Shown: positions 1 through 7,868 of the stretch, one piece after another
Layout: each line of letters opens with the position of its first letter
Position numbering within the stretch: position 1 is the stretch's first letter
Source: an uncultured Flavobacteriales bacterium
Lineage (GTDB): Bacteria; Bacteroidota; Bacteroidia; Flavobacteriales_D; Sanyastnellaceae
Length of the DNA stretch: 11,367 nt
NCBI GenBank assembly: GCA_937897625.1
Contig: CALCNZ010000361.1
Coordinates: 1-11,367, forward strand
Direction: 5' to 3'
The notes under the pieces: model-generated
The model's input: the letters and a program-made list of their open reading frames with translations, nothing else
The model's database searches: none
What the model was told of the DNA's origin: nothing
Program-made: the position numbers and the translations under genes

Positions 1-447
1 TCCGTTTTCCTTCAAATCTAAAATACGCTGAACGTATTCTTCCTTCTTGAAACCGTTGCAGACAATGGTTTGCTCTTTCGTGATTTTCTTCAACGTGTAT
101 AAACGCTTGATCAAATCAATGTCGTAAGCCGAAGAAGTTTCCAAATGAACTTTGTTCTTCAACACTTCTTCCAACACATATCTAAAATGCGAGCTCTTCG
201 TACAATAGCAATAGTGATACTCGCCTTCGTATCCGACTTCTTGCTTTCCTTTATCGAACCATTCTTTCGCGCGGTTGATGTTCTCGGTAATTTTCGGGAG
301 GTAAGTGAACTTCAACGGCGAACCGAATTTCTTCACCAATTCCATCATGGGAACACCATGAAAAACCAACTCATCGTTTTCCATTTGAAATTCTTCCTGA
401 GGCCATTCAAAAGTCTGGTCAATTAAATCTTTGTACTTCGTCTTCAT
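1..447 (-). CDS. speA: Arginine decarboxylase, PLP-dependent (N-terminal part, cut by window edge)
   Basis: This is the first 149 codons of a leftward gene that starts with ATG at 445-447 and runs off the left edge; the six-frame list did not include it, so I translated it by hand. It resembles the arginine decarboxylase of Flavobacteriia, which converts arginine to agmatine and CO2 as the first step of polyamine synthesis and is about 460 residues long from memory of the family, so roughly two thirds is missing. Visible marks are the segment YHYCYCTKSSHF (residues 78-88), whose Lys84 is the expected PLP Schiff-base lysine of this fold III decarboxylase family, then HLETSSAYDIDLI (101-113) and VCNGFKKEEY (129-138), all typical of the N-terminal TIM barrel. 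It lies 63 nt downstream of corA on the same strand. The family call is firm; arginine rather than another amino acid as substrate is inferred from overall resemblance. Confidence 0.85.
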   Translation of the reverse strand, partial: MKTKYKDLIDQTFEWPQEEFQMENDELVFHGVPMMELVKKFGSPLKFTYLPKITENINRAKEWFDKGKQEVGYEGEYHYCYCTKSSHFRYVLEEVLKNKVHLETSSAYDIDLIKRLYTLKKITKEQTIVCNGFKKEEYVQRILDLKENG

Positions 448-475
448 TCGTAGATACCGCGCTTATTATTTTTTG

Positions 476-503
476 CAATTTTAGTTATGAAATGCTTACG
501 CAA
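476..503 (-). promoter_or_regulatory. Possible promoter for the arginine decarboxylase gene
   Basis: Read leftward, a TTG (501-503) is followed after 17 nt by TAAAATTG (476-483). This is one base off the Bacteroidetes -7 consensus TAnnTTTG, and the spacing fits. The box lies about 28 nt upstream of the start codon, in the 63-nt gap after corA. It would let the decarboxylase be transcribed apart from corA. The single mismatch and the AT-rich context keep confidence low. Confidence 0.33.
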
Positions 504-510
504 AGTCTTT

Positions 511-1542
511 TTACAGCCATTTCTTTCGAATAGAGAAGATAAACATTCCAACGCCCACAATTCCCATGAGTCCGAGGGCGTAGAAATAACCGTTGTGCCA
601 TTCCAATTCAGGCATGTTTTTGAAGTTCATTCCATACACTCCGGCTATGAATGTAAGCGGAACAAATATGCTGCTAATGACGGTGAGTGTTCGCATCGTA
701 TCGTTCGTCTTTTGTCCCAATTGGCTGTGGTAAAGAGAAAGCAAGTTGATCAATGTTTCGCGATACATGGCAATGTTTTCCGACTCTAATACAATGTGAT
801 CGTATAAATCGCGGTAGTACTTTTTATTGTCATCCGACATGTCGTTTTGCATGCGACCAATAGCCTCTTTCAACGGGTCAATGCTGCGTTTGAAGTTCAT
901 GATGCGCTTTTTCATTCGCACAATGTGATTCAAAACAACGGGGCGCGGGCGGTTCAGAACATCTTGCTCCAGCTCTTCTATTTCACGAAGAAGAATGTGA
1001 CTGAAGCTTATGAAATTATCTACAATGTTGTCTAGAATTAAATAGCACAAATACTCAGGTCCCTTCAACCTTATTTTGCCGCGTCCAACGCGAATGCGGT
1101 CGCGCAGTTGATCGAAGGTGTCTCCAATGTCTTGCTGAAAAAGAAGCAAGGTATTTCCAGAAATAATTATGCTGAATTGTTCAGGAAATGCCCCGCGATT
1201 CTGAACTGGCTCTAACATTTTTCCACAGATGAATGCGCAGTTGTTTTCCAATTCGAATTTCGGTCGGCCGTTGGTGTTCATGATGTCTTCAAGGACCAAC
1301 GGATGAATGTTAAATTGATTCCCAATTTCGCGAATCACACTTTCATCGTGAACGCCAGAAATACAGAGCCAATTCACACCTTCCGATTTCAAAGAAGATT
1401 GAATGTCGCTTAAGGCAATGTCTAGCGATTCCTGAACATGCTCTGCGGTATAATGAATGAAATCTATTTGAATGCGCGAGGTCTTGGGCTCACCAATGTA
1501 AACAAGCGAGCCAGGGTCCATGCCTGCCTTGGAAATGGTCAT
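511..1542 (-). CDS. corA: CorA-family magnesium (cobalt) transport protein
   Basis: This inner-membrane Mg2+ channel has 343 residues, within the usual size of CorA. The long N-terminal part (about 1-280) is soluble and rich in charged helices, matching the cytoplasmic funnel domain and stalk helix. Two transmembrane segments lie at the extreme C-terminus (about 285-303 and 319-338). The diagnostic YGMN motif, which forms the ion entrance, sits at 303-306 at the end of the first segment, followed by an acidic loop (FKNMPELEWHNG) and a basic tail (IRKKWL), as in CorA pentamers. The ATG at 1540-1542 gives a normal N-terminus; no clear Shine-Dalgarno or TAnnTTTG box is seen upstream. It is divergent from mpl with 94 nt between starts, and followed on the same strand by the arginine decarboxylase gene. 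The related ZntB-type Zn2+ transporter is an alternative, since it shares the GMN motif, so ion specificity is inferred. Confidence 0.93.
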   Translation of the reverse strand: MTISKAGMDPGSLVYIGEPKTSRIQIDFIHYTAEHVQESLDIALSDIQSSLKSEGVNWLCISGVHDESVIREIGNQFNIHPLVLEDIMNTNGRPKFELENNCAFICGKMLEPVQNRGAFPEQFSIIISGNTLLLFQQDIGDTFDQLRDRIRVGRGKIRLKGPEYLCYLILDNIVDNFISFSHILLREIEELEQDVLNRPRPVVLNHIVRMKKRIMNFKRSIDPLKEAIGRMQNDMSDDNKKYYRDLYDHIVLESENIAMYRETLINLLSLYHSQLGQKTNDTMRTLTVISSIFVPLTFIAGVYGMNFKNMPELEWHNGYFYALGLMGIVGVGMFIFSIRKKWL

Positions 1543-1636
1543 GTTTTTTCTTGTGAAGATACACTCAACATTTCAATCTGAATAAATTTTGAATTCCATA
1601 CTTTCTTAAGCCAAGTTTCAAGTCATCTTCGTATCC

Positions 1637-3007
1637 ATGGATAATTCAAAACACGTTCATCTCATTGCTATAGGCGGAAGTGCCATGCATAACATGGCCA
1701 TTGCGTTGCACAGAAAAGGATACTTGGTTACGGGAAGCGACGATGAGATCTTCGAACCCAGCAAAACTCGTTTGAACAACCTTGGGTTGCTTCCTGCGGA
1801 AATGGGGTGGGACGCGAATCGCATTCACAATGGGTTGGAAGCTGTTATTGTTGGAATGCACGCCCGCATCGACAATCCCGAACTTATTCGCGCGCAAGAA
1901 TTGGGATTGAAAATTTATTCGTATCCGGAATACATCTACGAACAATCGAAAGACAAGATTCGTGTGGTCATCGGTGGAAGTCACGGAAAGACCAGCATTA
2001 CCAGCATGATTCTGCACGTCTTGAATGCCTTGGGAAAAAATGTAGACTACATGGTAGGCGCGCAGCTCGCGGGTTTCGATTGTATGGTGAAATTCACCGA
2101 AGAAGCCGAAATTGCCATTATTGAAGGCGACGAATACTTGTCTTCACCAACCGATTTGCGTCCGAAGTTTCACTTGTATCGCCCAACCATTGCGGTCATG
2201 AGCGGCATTGCTTGGGATCACATCAACGTGTTTCCAACCTTCGAAAACTATGTAAAGCAATTTGAAATTTTCACGGAGAAAATTGTTCCGAACGGAACGC
2301 TGATTTATTGCGAACTCGATGAAGAAGTGAAGAAGGTGTGTGAAAACGCGCGCAAAGATATTCAGCTGAAACCCTACGGAACTTTCGAGCACGACGTGCG
2401 CGAAGGAGTAACCTTCATACGTCACAACGGAACCGAAACAGCCATTGAAATTTTCGGAAATCACAACCTTCAAAATTTGAACGCGGCGTTTTTAGTGTGT
2501 GAAAGTTTGGGCGTAAACGCAGGAGAATTTTTACGCGCCATTGCCTCGTTCACGGGCGCAGCAAAGCGTTTAGAGTTGGTTGGAAGAAATGCGCATTCCG
2601 CGTGCTACAAAGACTTTGCGCATTCGCCTTCAAAATTGAAGGCAACAACGAATGCGTTGAAAGAACAATTTCCAAATAGAAAATTAATTGCCTGCATGGA
2701 ATTGCATACGTTTTCCAGCTTGAATAAAAACTTCCTCGGACAGTACGAAGGCGCCATGGCAGCGGCCGACGAGGCGTACGTGTACTTCAACACACATACC
2801 CTCGAACACAAAAAGCTTCCGCCTATTTCAACCGAAGAAGTGGAAGCCGCCTTCGCTTCGAAGAACGTAAAAGTGATTAATGACTCGAAGACGTTATTGA
2901 AAATTTTGTTGGAAATGAATTGGGAAAACGCGAATCTGTTACTGATGTCTTCCGGGAATTTCGATGGATTAGATTATCAAGATATTTGGAATAAAATGCA
3001 CGCTTGA
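1637..3007 (+). CDS. mpl: UDP-N-acetylmuramate:L-alanyl-gamma-D-glutamyl-meso-diaminopimelate ligase
   Basis: Mpl recycles cell-wall peptides by joining the tripeptide L-Ala-gamma-D-Glu-meso-DAP to UDP-MurNAc with ATP, in the cytoplasm. The 456-residue protein has the three Mur-ligase domains. An N-terminal Rossmann-like UDP-sugar domain starts with HLIAIGGSAMHNMA (8-21). The ATPase domain has the P-loop GGSHGKTS (113-120), EGDEYLSS (163-170) and GNHNLQNLNAA (274-284). The C-terminal domain has YKDFAHSPSK (324-333) and CMELHTFSSLN (353-363). The GGSAMHNMA start, the EGDEY motif, and DFAHSPSK in place of the DDYGHHP of MurC favour Mpl over MurC. The ATG at 1637 places the first strand directly at the N-terminus, as usual. 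It converges on the ZIP gene with only 2 nt between stop codons. A meso-DAP peptidoglycan is implied. Confidence 0.93.
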   Translation: MDNSKHVHLIAIGGSAMHNMAIALHRKGYLVTGSDDEIFEPSKTRLNNLGLLPAEMGWDANRIHNGLEAVIVGMHARIDNPELIRAQELGLKIYSYPEYIYEQSKDKIRVVIGGSHGKTSITSMILHVLNALGKNVDYMVGAQLAGFDCMVKFTEEAEIAIIEGDEYLSSPTDLRPKFHLYRPTIAVMSGIAWDHINVFPTFENYVKQFEIFTEKIVPNGTLIYCELDEEVKKVCENARKDIQLKPYGTFEHDVREGVTFIRHNGTETAIEIFGNHNLQNLNAAFLVCESLGVNAGEFLRAIASFTGAAKRLELVGRNAHSACYKDFAHSPSKLKATTNALKEQFPNRKLIACMELHTFSSLNKNFLGQYEGAMAAADEAYVYFNTHTLEHKKLPPISTEEVEAAFASKNVKVINDSKTLLKILLEMNWENANLLLMSSGNFDGLDYQDIWNKMHA

Positions 3008-3009
3008 CA

Positions 3010-3852
3010 TTAGGATAATCCTACATCAAGAAGCATCATCACAATGAATCCACCAATGAGTCCGAGTGTGGCCACATCGGTGTATTTGTCTTGCTGTGTT
3101 TCTGGAATGACTTCTTCCACCACCACATAAATCATAGCGCCTGCCGCGAAAGCCAAGGCATACGGAAGCACTGCGTGCATTTGAATCACAGCGAGCGCTC
3201 CAATAACTCCGGCAATGGGCTCAACAATGGCAGAAAGTTGTCCGTACCAAAAACTCTTCTTGCGCGAAAGCCCCATTCTTCGAAGAGGAAATGACACTGC
3301 GATTCCTTCCGGAAAATTTTGCAATCCAATTCCAATAGCCAATGCAACAGCCCCGCCAATGCTGGCTTCTGGAAGTCCGGCTGCAACACCGCCAAACAAC
3401 ACGCCTACAGCCAATCCTTCCGGAATGTTGTGAAGCGTAATGGCTAAAACCAAGAGAATGGTTTTGTTCAATTTCGTTTGAACTCCTTCGGTTTTTTCTT
3501 GCGGAAAATTCAAGTGAAGGTGTGGAAGGAATTTATCTAATGCGAAAAGAAAAAGCGCACCCATTGCGAATCCAGCCGCTGCTGGAAAGGCTTTGGTGAA
3601 TCCTTCACCCGGACTCATTTCAATAGCCGGAGCAAGCAAAGACCAGAAGCTAGCGGCAATCATTACACCGCCTGTAAATCCGAGCATTCCGTCGAGTGCA
3701 CGACGATTTAAATCCTTCACTACAAACACAAGCGAAGCGCCAAGTGCGGTTACGAACCAGGTGAATGTTGTTGCAATAAGCGCGGCATAAACATATCCGT
3801 AAGGACCGCCTGTTTCCACCAGATTTTGAAAGAAAGAGGTAATGCTGTTCAT
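3010..3852 (-). CDS. ZIP-family divalent metal transporter (GufA/ZIP11-like)
   Basis: This is an inner-membrane importer of Zn2+ or other divalent metals. From the chosen start it has 280 residues and about eight hydrophobic segments. The metal-site motifs are present: HNIPEG (141-146) in TM4, QNFPEG (178-183) in TM5, EP (211-212) and EEVIPE (246-251). A short His-containing loop (HLHLNFPQEKTEG, 111-123) lies before TM4, where ZIP proteins carry a variable loop. The exact motif set resembles the GufA/ZIP11 branch more than ZupT; this is from memory. I choose ATG 3850-3852 over the longer reading frame that opens with TTG at 3886-3888, because the longer start adds 12 residues unlike a ZIP N-terminus and overlaps both the preceding gene and a well-formed promoter. 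It converges on mpl with a 2-nt gap. The metal transported cannot be told from sequence. Confidence 0.92.
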   Translation of the reverse strand: MNSITSFFQNLVETGGPYGYVYAALIATTFTWFVTALGASLVFVVKDLNRRALDGMLGFTGGVMIAASFWSLLAPAIEMSPGEGFTKAFPAAAGFAMGALFLFALDKFLPHLHLNFPQEKTEGVQTKLNKTILLVLAITLHNIPEGLAVGVLFGGVAAGLPEASIGGAVALAIGIGLQNFPEGIAVSFPLRRMGLSRKKSFWYGQLSAIVEPIAGVIGALAVIQMHAVLPYALAFAAGAMIYVVVEEVIPETQQDKYTDVATLGLIGGFIVMMLLDVGLS

Positions 3853-3858
3853 AATGAA

Positions 3859-3888
3859 CAAAGGTAGAGGTATTTTATTCGAACACAA
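3859..3888 (-). promoter_or_regulatory. Bacteroidetes-type promoter for the ZIP gene
   Basis: Read leftward, TTG (3886-3888), a 19-nt spacer and TACCTTTG (3859-3866) match the Bacteroidetes TTG...TAnnTTTG promoter exactly in the -7 box and in spacing. The -33 element lies inside the last codons of the upstream 492-residue gene, and its stop codon falls in the spacer. The -7 box ends only 6 nt before the ATG of the ZIP gene, so transcription would start at or very near the start codon (leaderless mRNA). Confidence 0.62.
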
Positions 3889-5353
3889 CCGAGGCGAAGC
3901 TTGTTTTAAGTGCGCGTGCTTTCGCCCATTTGTGAAAATCGAAGTAGGTGAAGAACAAGGGATCGGTCTTTTTCACTTGGTGCAATTCGCTTTCCAACCA
4001 ATTCCAAAGTTCTTTGTCTTGAATGTTTTTGCGCTTTTTAAGCGTTTCATTAATGAATTGAAGAATTTTCTTTTCGCCTTCGAAAGCTTTGTTCCGCGTA
4101 ATTAGGAAGCGTTGAACATTGCGAAGGGCGTAAGGAATGTAGCGATCGTTGTTCAATTCAATTTGAAGAATTAAGTTGAAGACTTGCGCTATGCATTGCA
4201 GGTGCAACAATTCATTCGATGGTGTGCTTTGAAGGAAGCGTTGAATAAAACGTTCAGACTCTTTGAACTCTTGTTGAATGAAGCAAATCACCGCACTCTG
4301 AAACCACACATGCGCTGCTCTAATCTCGAAATCAGCGGGCGAAGAAGTTATGTTTTCTTTGTTTTGAAGAATATAGGCGTACGCCTCTTCCGCATTTCTT
4401 TCGAGTAGAAAAATGGTAAGTGCTGAACTGTGAAGCAACGATTTGTTTTCGCTGTCTTCAAAGCAAGATTCAAGTTGTGCGAGATATTCTTTTGCGTCGT
4501 TTGAATGTTTCAATTGAGCGGAAATGACAGAGGCGTTTGCCAAGGCGTTGCGCTGGATGCTCTTGTTTTCGTTCCCGTTTAGTTCGCAGTTTTTTAGAAG
4601 TTGAAGAAGCGCCGCAATGCTCTTTAAGCTCTCGGCGGGTTTTCCTAAAGTCAATAAGATGGCGCCTTTTAATTGCAACGATTTTATTTTCGCTTCCAAG
4701 GAAATAGGAGCAAGCGCTTCAATTTCTGAGAGAAGCTGTTCGTTGTATGAATGCCCTTCGCTTTGTCGAGGCTGACCGTTGGTGTAGTAACCCGCAAACC
4801 AAGACCACTTCATAGACGCAATTTCTATTTCATTTTGAATGGAAGAAAGAACGTCCTTCATTTCGGTGTAGTTGTTATTCAAGAGTTCAAATCGCTCGTT
4901 TTCTGGAATATTCAGCGCTTCGAGAATGCGCTCTTTCCATTCATTTAATTCTAATTGAAGGGCAGAGAATTCGTTCTTCCGCGCAATTTTTAAGGCAGAG
5001 TTAATAAGCTTATCGGCTTGCTCGAAAAGTTCGCGCATGTAAAGAACCTCAATGCTTTGAAGCAGACGCATGACTTCGGCGCGGGCTGTGGTTTTGTGAT
5101 GGAAGCTGGCCAATGATTTTAAGACGGTGTGATACAGTCTATTTTTCGCAATGGAGAGTGTATCTGCAATGGGAGAACCCTTCAAAAGCTTCAGTAATTT
5201 CTCCTCGTTGTATTCCGTTAGCTTTTCCATAGCGTCGAAGAGCAAACGGTGCTGACCGTCTTCGGCCATGGGCTGTAAACGGAAATAGCGCTTCTCTGAT
5301 TTGCTGAGACTCTTGATCAATACGAAGAGTGCGTCTGATGATACATTGGCCAT
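3875..5353 (-). CDS. Conserved helical (TPR-like) protein of unknown function
   Basis: This 492-residue cytoplasmic protein has no signal peptide and no hydrophobic stretch long enough for a membrane helix. It is predicted by eye to be almost entirely alpha-helical, with repeated helix pairs rich in Leu, Ala, Glu and Lys, such as the segments around 88-160 and 205-300, resembling a TPR or other alpha-solenoid without clean TPR consensus repeats. The N-terminus carries the phrase LIKSLSKSEKRYFRL (12-26), which I recall at the start of an uncharacterised Bacteroidetes family of about 500 residues. No catalytic motif is seen. It is divergent from the porZ-like gene (173 nt apart) and precedes the ZIP gene by 22 nt, but that gene has its own promoter, so a shared function is not implied. 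A scaffold or protein-interaction role is a guess from the fold only. Confidence 0.8.
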   Translation of the reverse strand: MANVSSDALFVLIKSLSKSEKRYFRLQPMAEDGQHRLLFDAMEKLTEYNEEKLLKLLKGSPIADTLSIAKNRLYHTVLKSLASFHHKTTARAEVMRLLQSIEVLYMRELFEQADKLINSALKIARKNEFSALQLELNEWKERILEALNIPENERFELLNNNYTEMKDVLSSIQNEIEIASMKWSWFAGYYTNGQPRQSEGHSYNEQLLSEIEALAPISLEAKIKSLQLKGAILLTLGKPAESLKSIAALLQLLKNCELNGNENKSIQRNALANASVISAQLKHSNDAKEYLAQLESCFEDSENKSLLHSSALTIFLLERNAEEAYAYILQNKENITSSPADFEIRAAHVWFQSAVICFIQQEFKESERFIQRFLQSTPSNELLHLQCIAQVFNLILQIELNNDRYIPYALRNVQRFLITRNKAFEGEKKILQFINETLKKRKNIQDKELWNWLESELHQVKKTDPLFFTYFDFHKWAKARALKTSFASVVFE

Positions 5354-5457
5354 GGCGTTTCGATTTAAGGTTGACTACAATTTCTGATTCATTTTATGAA
5401 AAAACAGCGTCTCTTATTTTTCGGTATTCATTTCAAGAGTTTCGGTCATTCTCTGCG

Positions 5458-5465
5458 TATTTTTG
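5458..5465 (+). promoter_or_regulatory. Possible -7 box for the porZ-like gene
   Basis: TATTTTTG matches the Bacteroidetes -7 consensus TAnnTTTG and lies 61 nt upstream of the GTG start at 5527. No TTG is present at the usual -33 distance (only TTTC-like sequence around 5431-5445), so the match is half of a promoter and could be chance in an AT-rich spacer. Confidence 0.33.
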
Positions 5466-5526
5466 GCAAGACCACTCTTTTATCGATTGTGGGCAATACA
5501 GCACTTAGAAATTCGTTCGAGCATTC

Positions 5527-7866
5527 GTGAAAAAAAATAGAGTCGTTCAATTCATTCTCATTTTGGTTCTCTGCGCATCTTTCAGCGCGAGGGCTCAGTT
5601 TAGCACAGGCACTTGGAGAGATCATCTTCCTTATGGAAATGTTGTAGATGTCTGTTACGATGAAATTAACATGGTCTATGCCGCCACGCCCTACGCCATT
5701 GTAAGTTACAATCCGGCCACCTTCGAAATAGAACGTTGGTCGAAGGTCAATCGCTTAAGCGATGTAGGTATTTCAGCTGTGGAATATGATCCGAATAGCG
5801 ATGCCGTAATTGTTGGGTATTCCAATGGAAATTTAGATGTGTTGTTAGACGGTTCAGAATTCAACTTGCCAGACATTAAGCTCAGCAATATTGTAGGCGA
5901 TAAACAGATTTACGATATTCTTCCATACAACGGGTTGTTGTACTTGAGTACGGGCTTTGGAATTGTGGTTATAGATGTTGCGTCTCGCGAAGTTCGTTCC
6001 ACGTATTTCTTAGGTCCGAACGGGGAACAGCAAAAGGTGAACGATGTCTTGGTGATGAACAATGAAATTTATGCAATTTCAGATAGCACTGTCCTGAAGG
6101 CAAGTGCAACCAATCCGTTCTTGGCGAATTTTCAAAACTGGACTGCAGTAACCGATTGGGCGGGCAGCGGGAAATATGCCGACGCCACCGTTTTCGCTGG
6201 AAGCTTGTTTGTTCACCGGGTTGAAACCGACAATGACAAAATTTATCAGTACAATCCAGCCGTAGGCTCATGGGTATTGTTCAACGCCTTCGGTACTTTG
6301 CGCTACGGACGCATGTGGAATTCGGCCGATTACTTGTGCTTGGCAGGAGACTGGGCAGCCATCTGTTACGACGCGGCCTTTTATCCAGTCTACAATGTAT
6401 CACAACTCGATGGCGTCGATCTAAGTCCAAATTTTGCCATTCGCGACATGCACAAAGATTTTTGGGTAGCCGATAAAATTTACGGTCTTGTTGGAAAGAA
6501 GAATAGCGGAGAAGACATTACCATTCGTCCAGACGGACCGGAAACAGCCGAAGTTAGGAAGTTGAATGCCTACAACAACAACTTGTGGGTGGCACACGGA
6601 GGAATTTATCCGTACGGAGGAAACCTTTGGCGAAATGGAAAATTTTCGGGAAGAGTAGATGACAAATGGACAACCTATACTCCTGGAGCGGGCGCGAATT
6701 CTACGCCAGGCGTTTCGGACATGGTAGATGTTGCCATTGACCCGCTCAATAACAATCGTGTTTTTTATGGTTCTTGGGAAGAGGGACTTATTCAACGGGC
6801 AACAGACGGTTCATTGACTTATTTCAATGTGGAAACAGGGAACAATCCGTTGCAAGGTTCTGGATTTAGTTGGGCACCCGGTTGGACCGGTGTAGGTGGC
6901 GTGGCGTTCGATCAGAACGGTGTCTTGTGGTTAACCAACAGCTATTCTTCAAAGCCAATACAGGCCGTTGATCGCGATGGAAACTTTATTCCCTTTTCAT
7001 GTTCCCCATACGTTACCAACGACGATTGGCTGAAAGACATTATGCCCACGCGTGAAGGTTATATATGGGCCATTGTAGCGGGAAAAGGCATTGTGGTGCG
7101 CGATCCAAAGGGAACTGTGTCAAATGCCTCTGACGACGACATTACCTTTCTCACTGAAGCGAAAGGTGCAGGAGGATTAGCCAACAAAGAAGTGTATTGC
7201 ATGATCGAAGATTTAGACGGTGAAGTTTGGGTGGGAACCCTGCAAGGATTGTCGGTCTTTTATTCGCAGTCTTCACTCTTTTCAGAAGAACCGTTAGACG
7301 GGGAACCCATTTTAATTACACAAGATGGGAACGTTCAAGAATTGCTTGCTACGGAAACCATTACCTGTATTGAAATTGACGGTGGAAATAGAAAATGGGT
7401 GGGCACTCGAAACAGCGGTGTTTATTTGTTTAGCGCCGACGGCTTGCAAGAGATCGAGCATTTCACGGAAGAAAACAGTCCGCTTCCCATTAATTCAATT
7501 TCAGATATTGCCATTAATCAAGACAACGGAGAAGTATTTATTGCCACAGAAGAAGGCATGGTTTCGTATTTCTCTACGGCAACAAATTTCGATCAGGAAA
7601 TGAAACACGTGAGTGTGTTTCCCAATCCGGTGCTTCCAGATTTCGATGGGAATATTACGGTAGATGGTTTGGCGTACAACAGCAGTGTGCGCATTACCGA
7701 TGCCGCTGGAAACGTTGTCTTTCAAGGGCAAAGCGAAGGTGGACGAGTTTTCTGGAACGGAAAAACCGTAGACGGTCAGCGTCCTGCAACAGGCATGTAT
7801 TATGTCTATTGCTCGAATCCGGATGGAAAAAAAACAGAGACCTTACAACTTACATTTATTCACTAG
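5527..7866 (+). CDS. porZ: PorZ-like beta-propeller protein with type IX secretion C-terminal domain
   Basis: This 779-residue exported protein starts with a signal peptide: MKKNRVV, a hydrophobic core (8-19), then a likely cut after ARA (21-23). The mature start, FSTGTWRDHLPYGNVVDV (25-42), and repeated beta-strand units such as MVYAATPYAIVSYNP, LYLSTGFGIVVIDV, LWVAHGGIY, VWVGTLQGLSVF and KWVGTRNSGVYLF are typical of two-component-regulator-type propellers. The last 86 residues (694-779), from HVSVFPNPV to GMYYVYCSNPDGKKTETLQLTFIH, form a type IX sorting domain. This architecture is that of PorZ, which in Porphyromonas sits at the surface with the sortase PorU and delivers the anionic LPS anchor. 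A generic surface propeller protein is the alternative. The start must be GTG at 5527: a stop codon lies in frame at 5506-5508 and the next Met is near residue 49, beyond the signal peptide. It converges on pyrG with a 2-nt gap. Confidence 0.8.
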   Translation: MKKNRVVQFILILVLCASFSARAQFSTGTWRDHLPYGNVVDVCYDEINMVYAATPYAIVSYNPATFEIERWSKVNRLSDVGISAVEYDPNSDAVIVGYSNGNLDVLLDGSEFNLPDIKLSNIVGDKQIYDILPYNGLLYLSTGFGIVVIDVASREVRSTYFLGPNGEQQKVNDVLVMNNEIYAISDSTVLKASATNPFLANFQNWTAVTDWAGSGKYADATVFAGSLFVHRVETDNDKIYQYNPAVGSWVLFNAFGTLRYGRMWNSADYLCLAGDWAAICYDAAFYPVYNVSQLDGVDLSPNFAIRDMHKDFWVADKIYGLVGKKNSGEDITIRPDGPETAEVRKLNAYNNNLWVAHGGIYPYGGNLWRNGKFSGRVDDKWTTYTPGAGANSTPGVSDMVDVAIDPLNNNRVFYGSWEEGLIQRATDGSLTYFNVETGNNPLQGSGFSWAPGWTGVGGVAFDQNGVLWLTNSYSSKPIQAVDRDGNFIPFSCSPYVTNDDWLKDIMPTREGYIWAIVAGKGIVVRDPKGTVSNASDDDITFLTEAKGAGGLANKEVYCMIEDLDGEVWVGTLQGLSVFYSQSSLFSEEPLDGEPILITQDGNVQELLATETITCIEIDGGNRKWVGTRNSGVYLFSADGLQEIEHFTEENSPLPINSISDIAINQDNGEVFIATEEGMVSYFSTATNFDQEMKHVSVFPNPVLPDFDGNITVDGLAYNSSVRITDAAGNVVFQGQSEGGRVFWNGKTVDGQRPATGMYYVYCSNPDGKKTETLQLTFIH

Positions 7867-7868
7867 TC

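Noticed and set aside
145..426. Rightward open frame of 93 codons opposite the arginine decarboxylase
   Set aside because: It is the antisense shadow of a recognisable coding region on the other strand.
448..510. Intrinsic terminator after corA
   Set aside because: No GC-rich stem followed by a T run is present on the leftward strand in this gap.
487..1035. Rightward open frames opposite corA
   Set aside because: They are antisense to a full-length CorA with the GMN motif and have no recognisable protein features.
1583..1591. Promoter for mpl at TAAATTTTG
   Set aside because: The spacing inside the box is one base too long for TAnnTTTG and no TTG lies at the right distance upstream.
1637..3007. 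MurC (UDP-MurNAc:L-alanine ligase) instead of Mpl
   Set aside because: The GGSAMHNMA, EGDEY and DFAHSPSK motifs are those of Mpl rather than MurC.
3853..3888. N-terminal extension of the ZIP transporter starting at TTG 3888
   Set aside because: It needs a rare TTG start, adds residues unlike a ZIP N-terminus, overlaps the upstream gene and covers a well-formed promoter; ATG 3852 is better.
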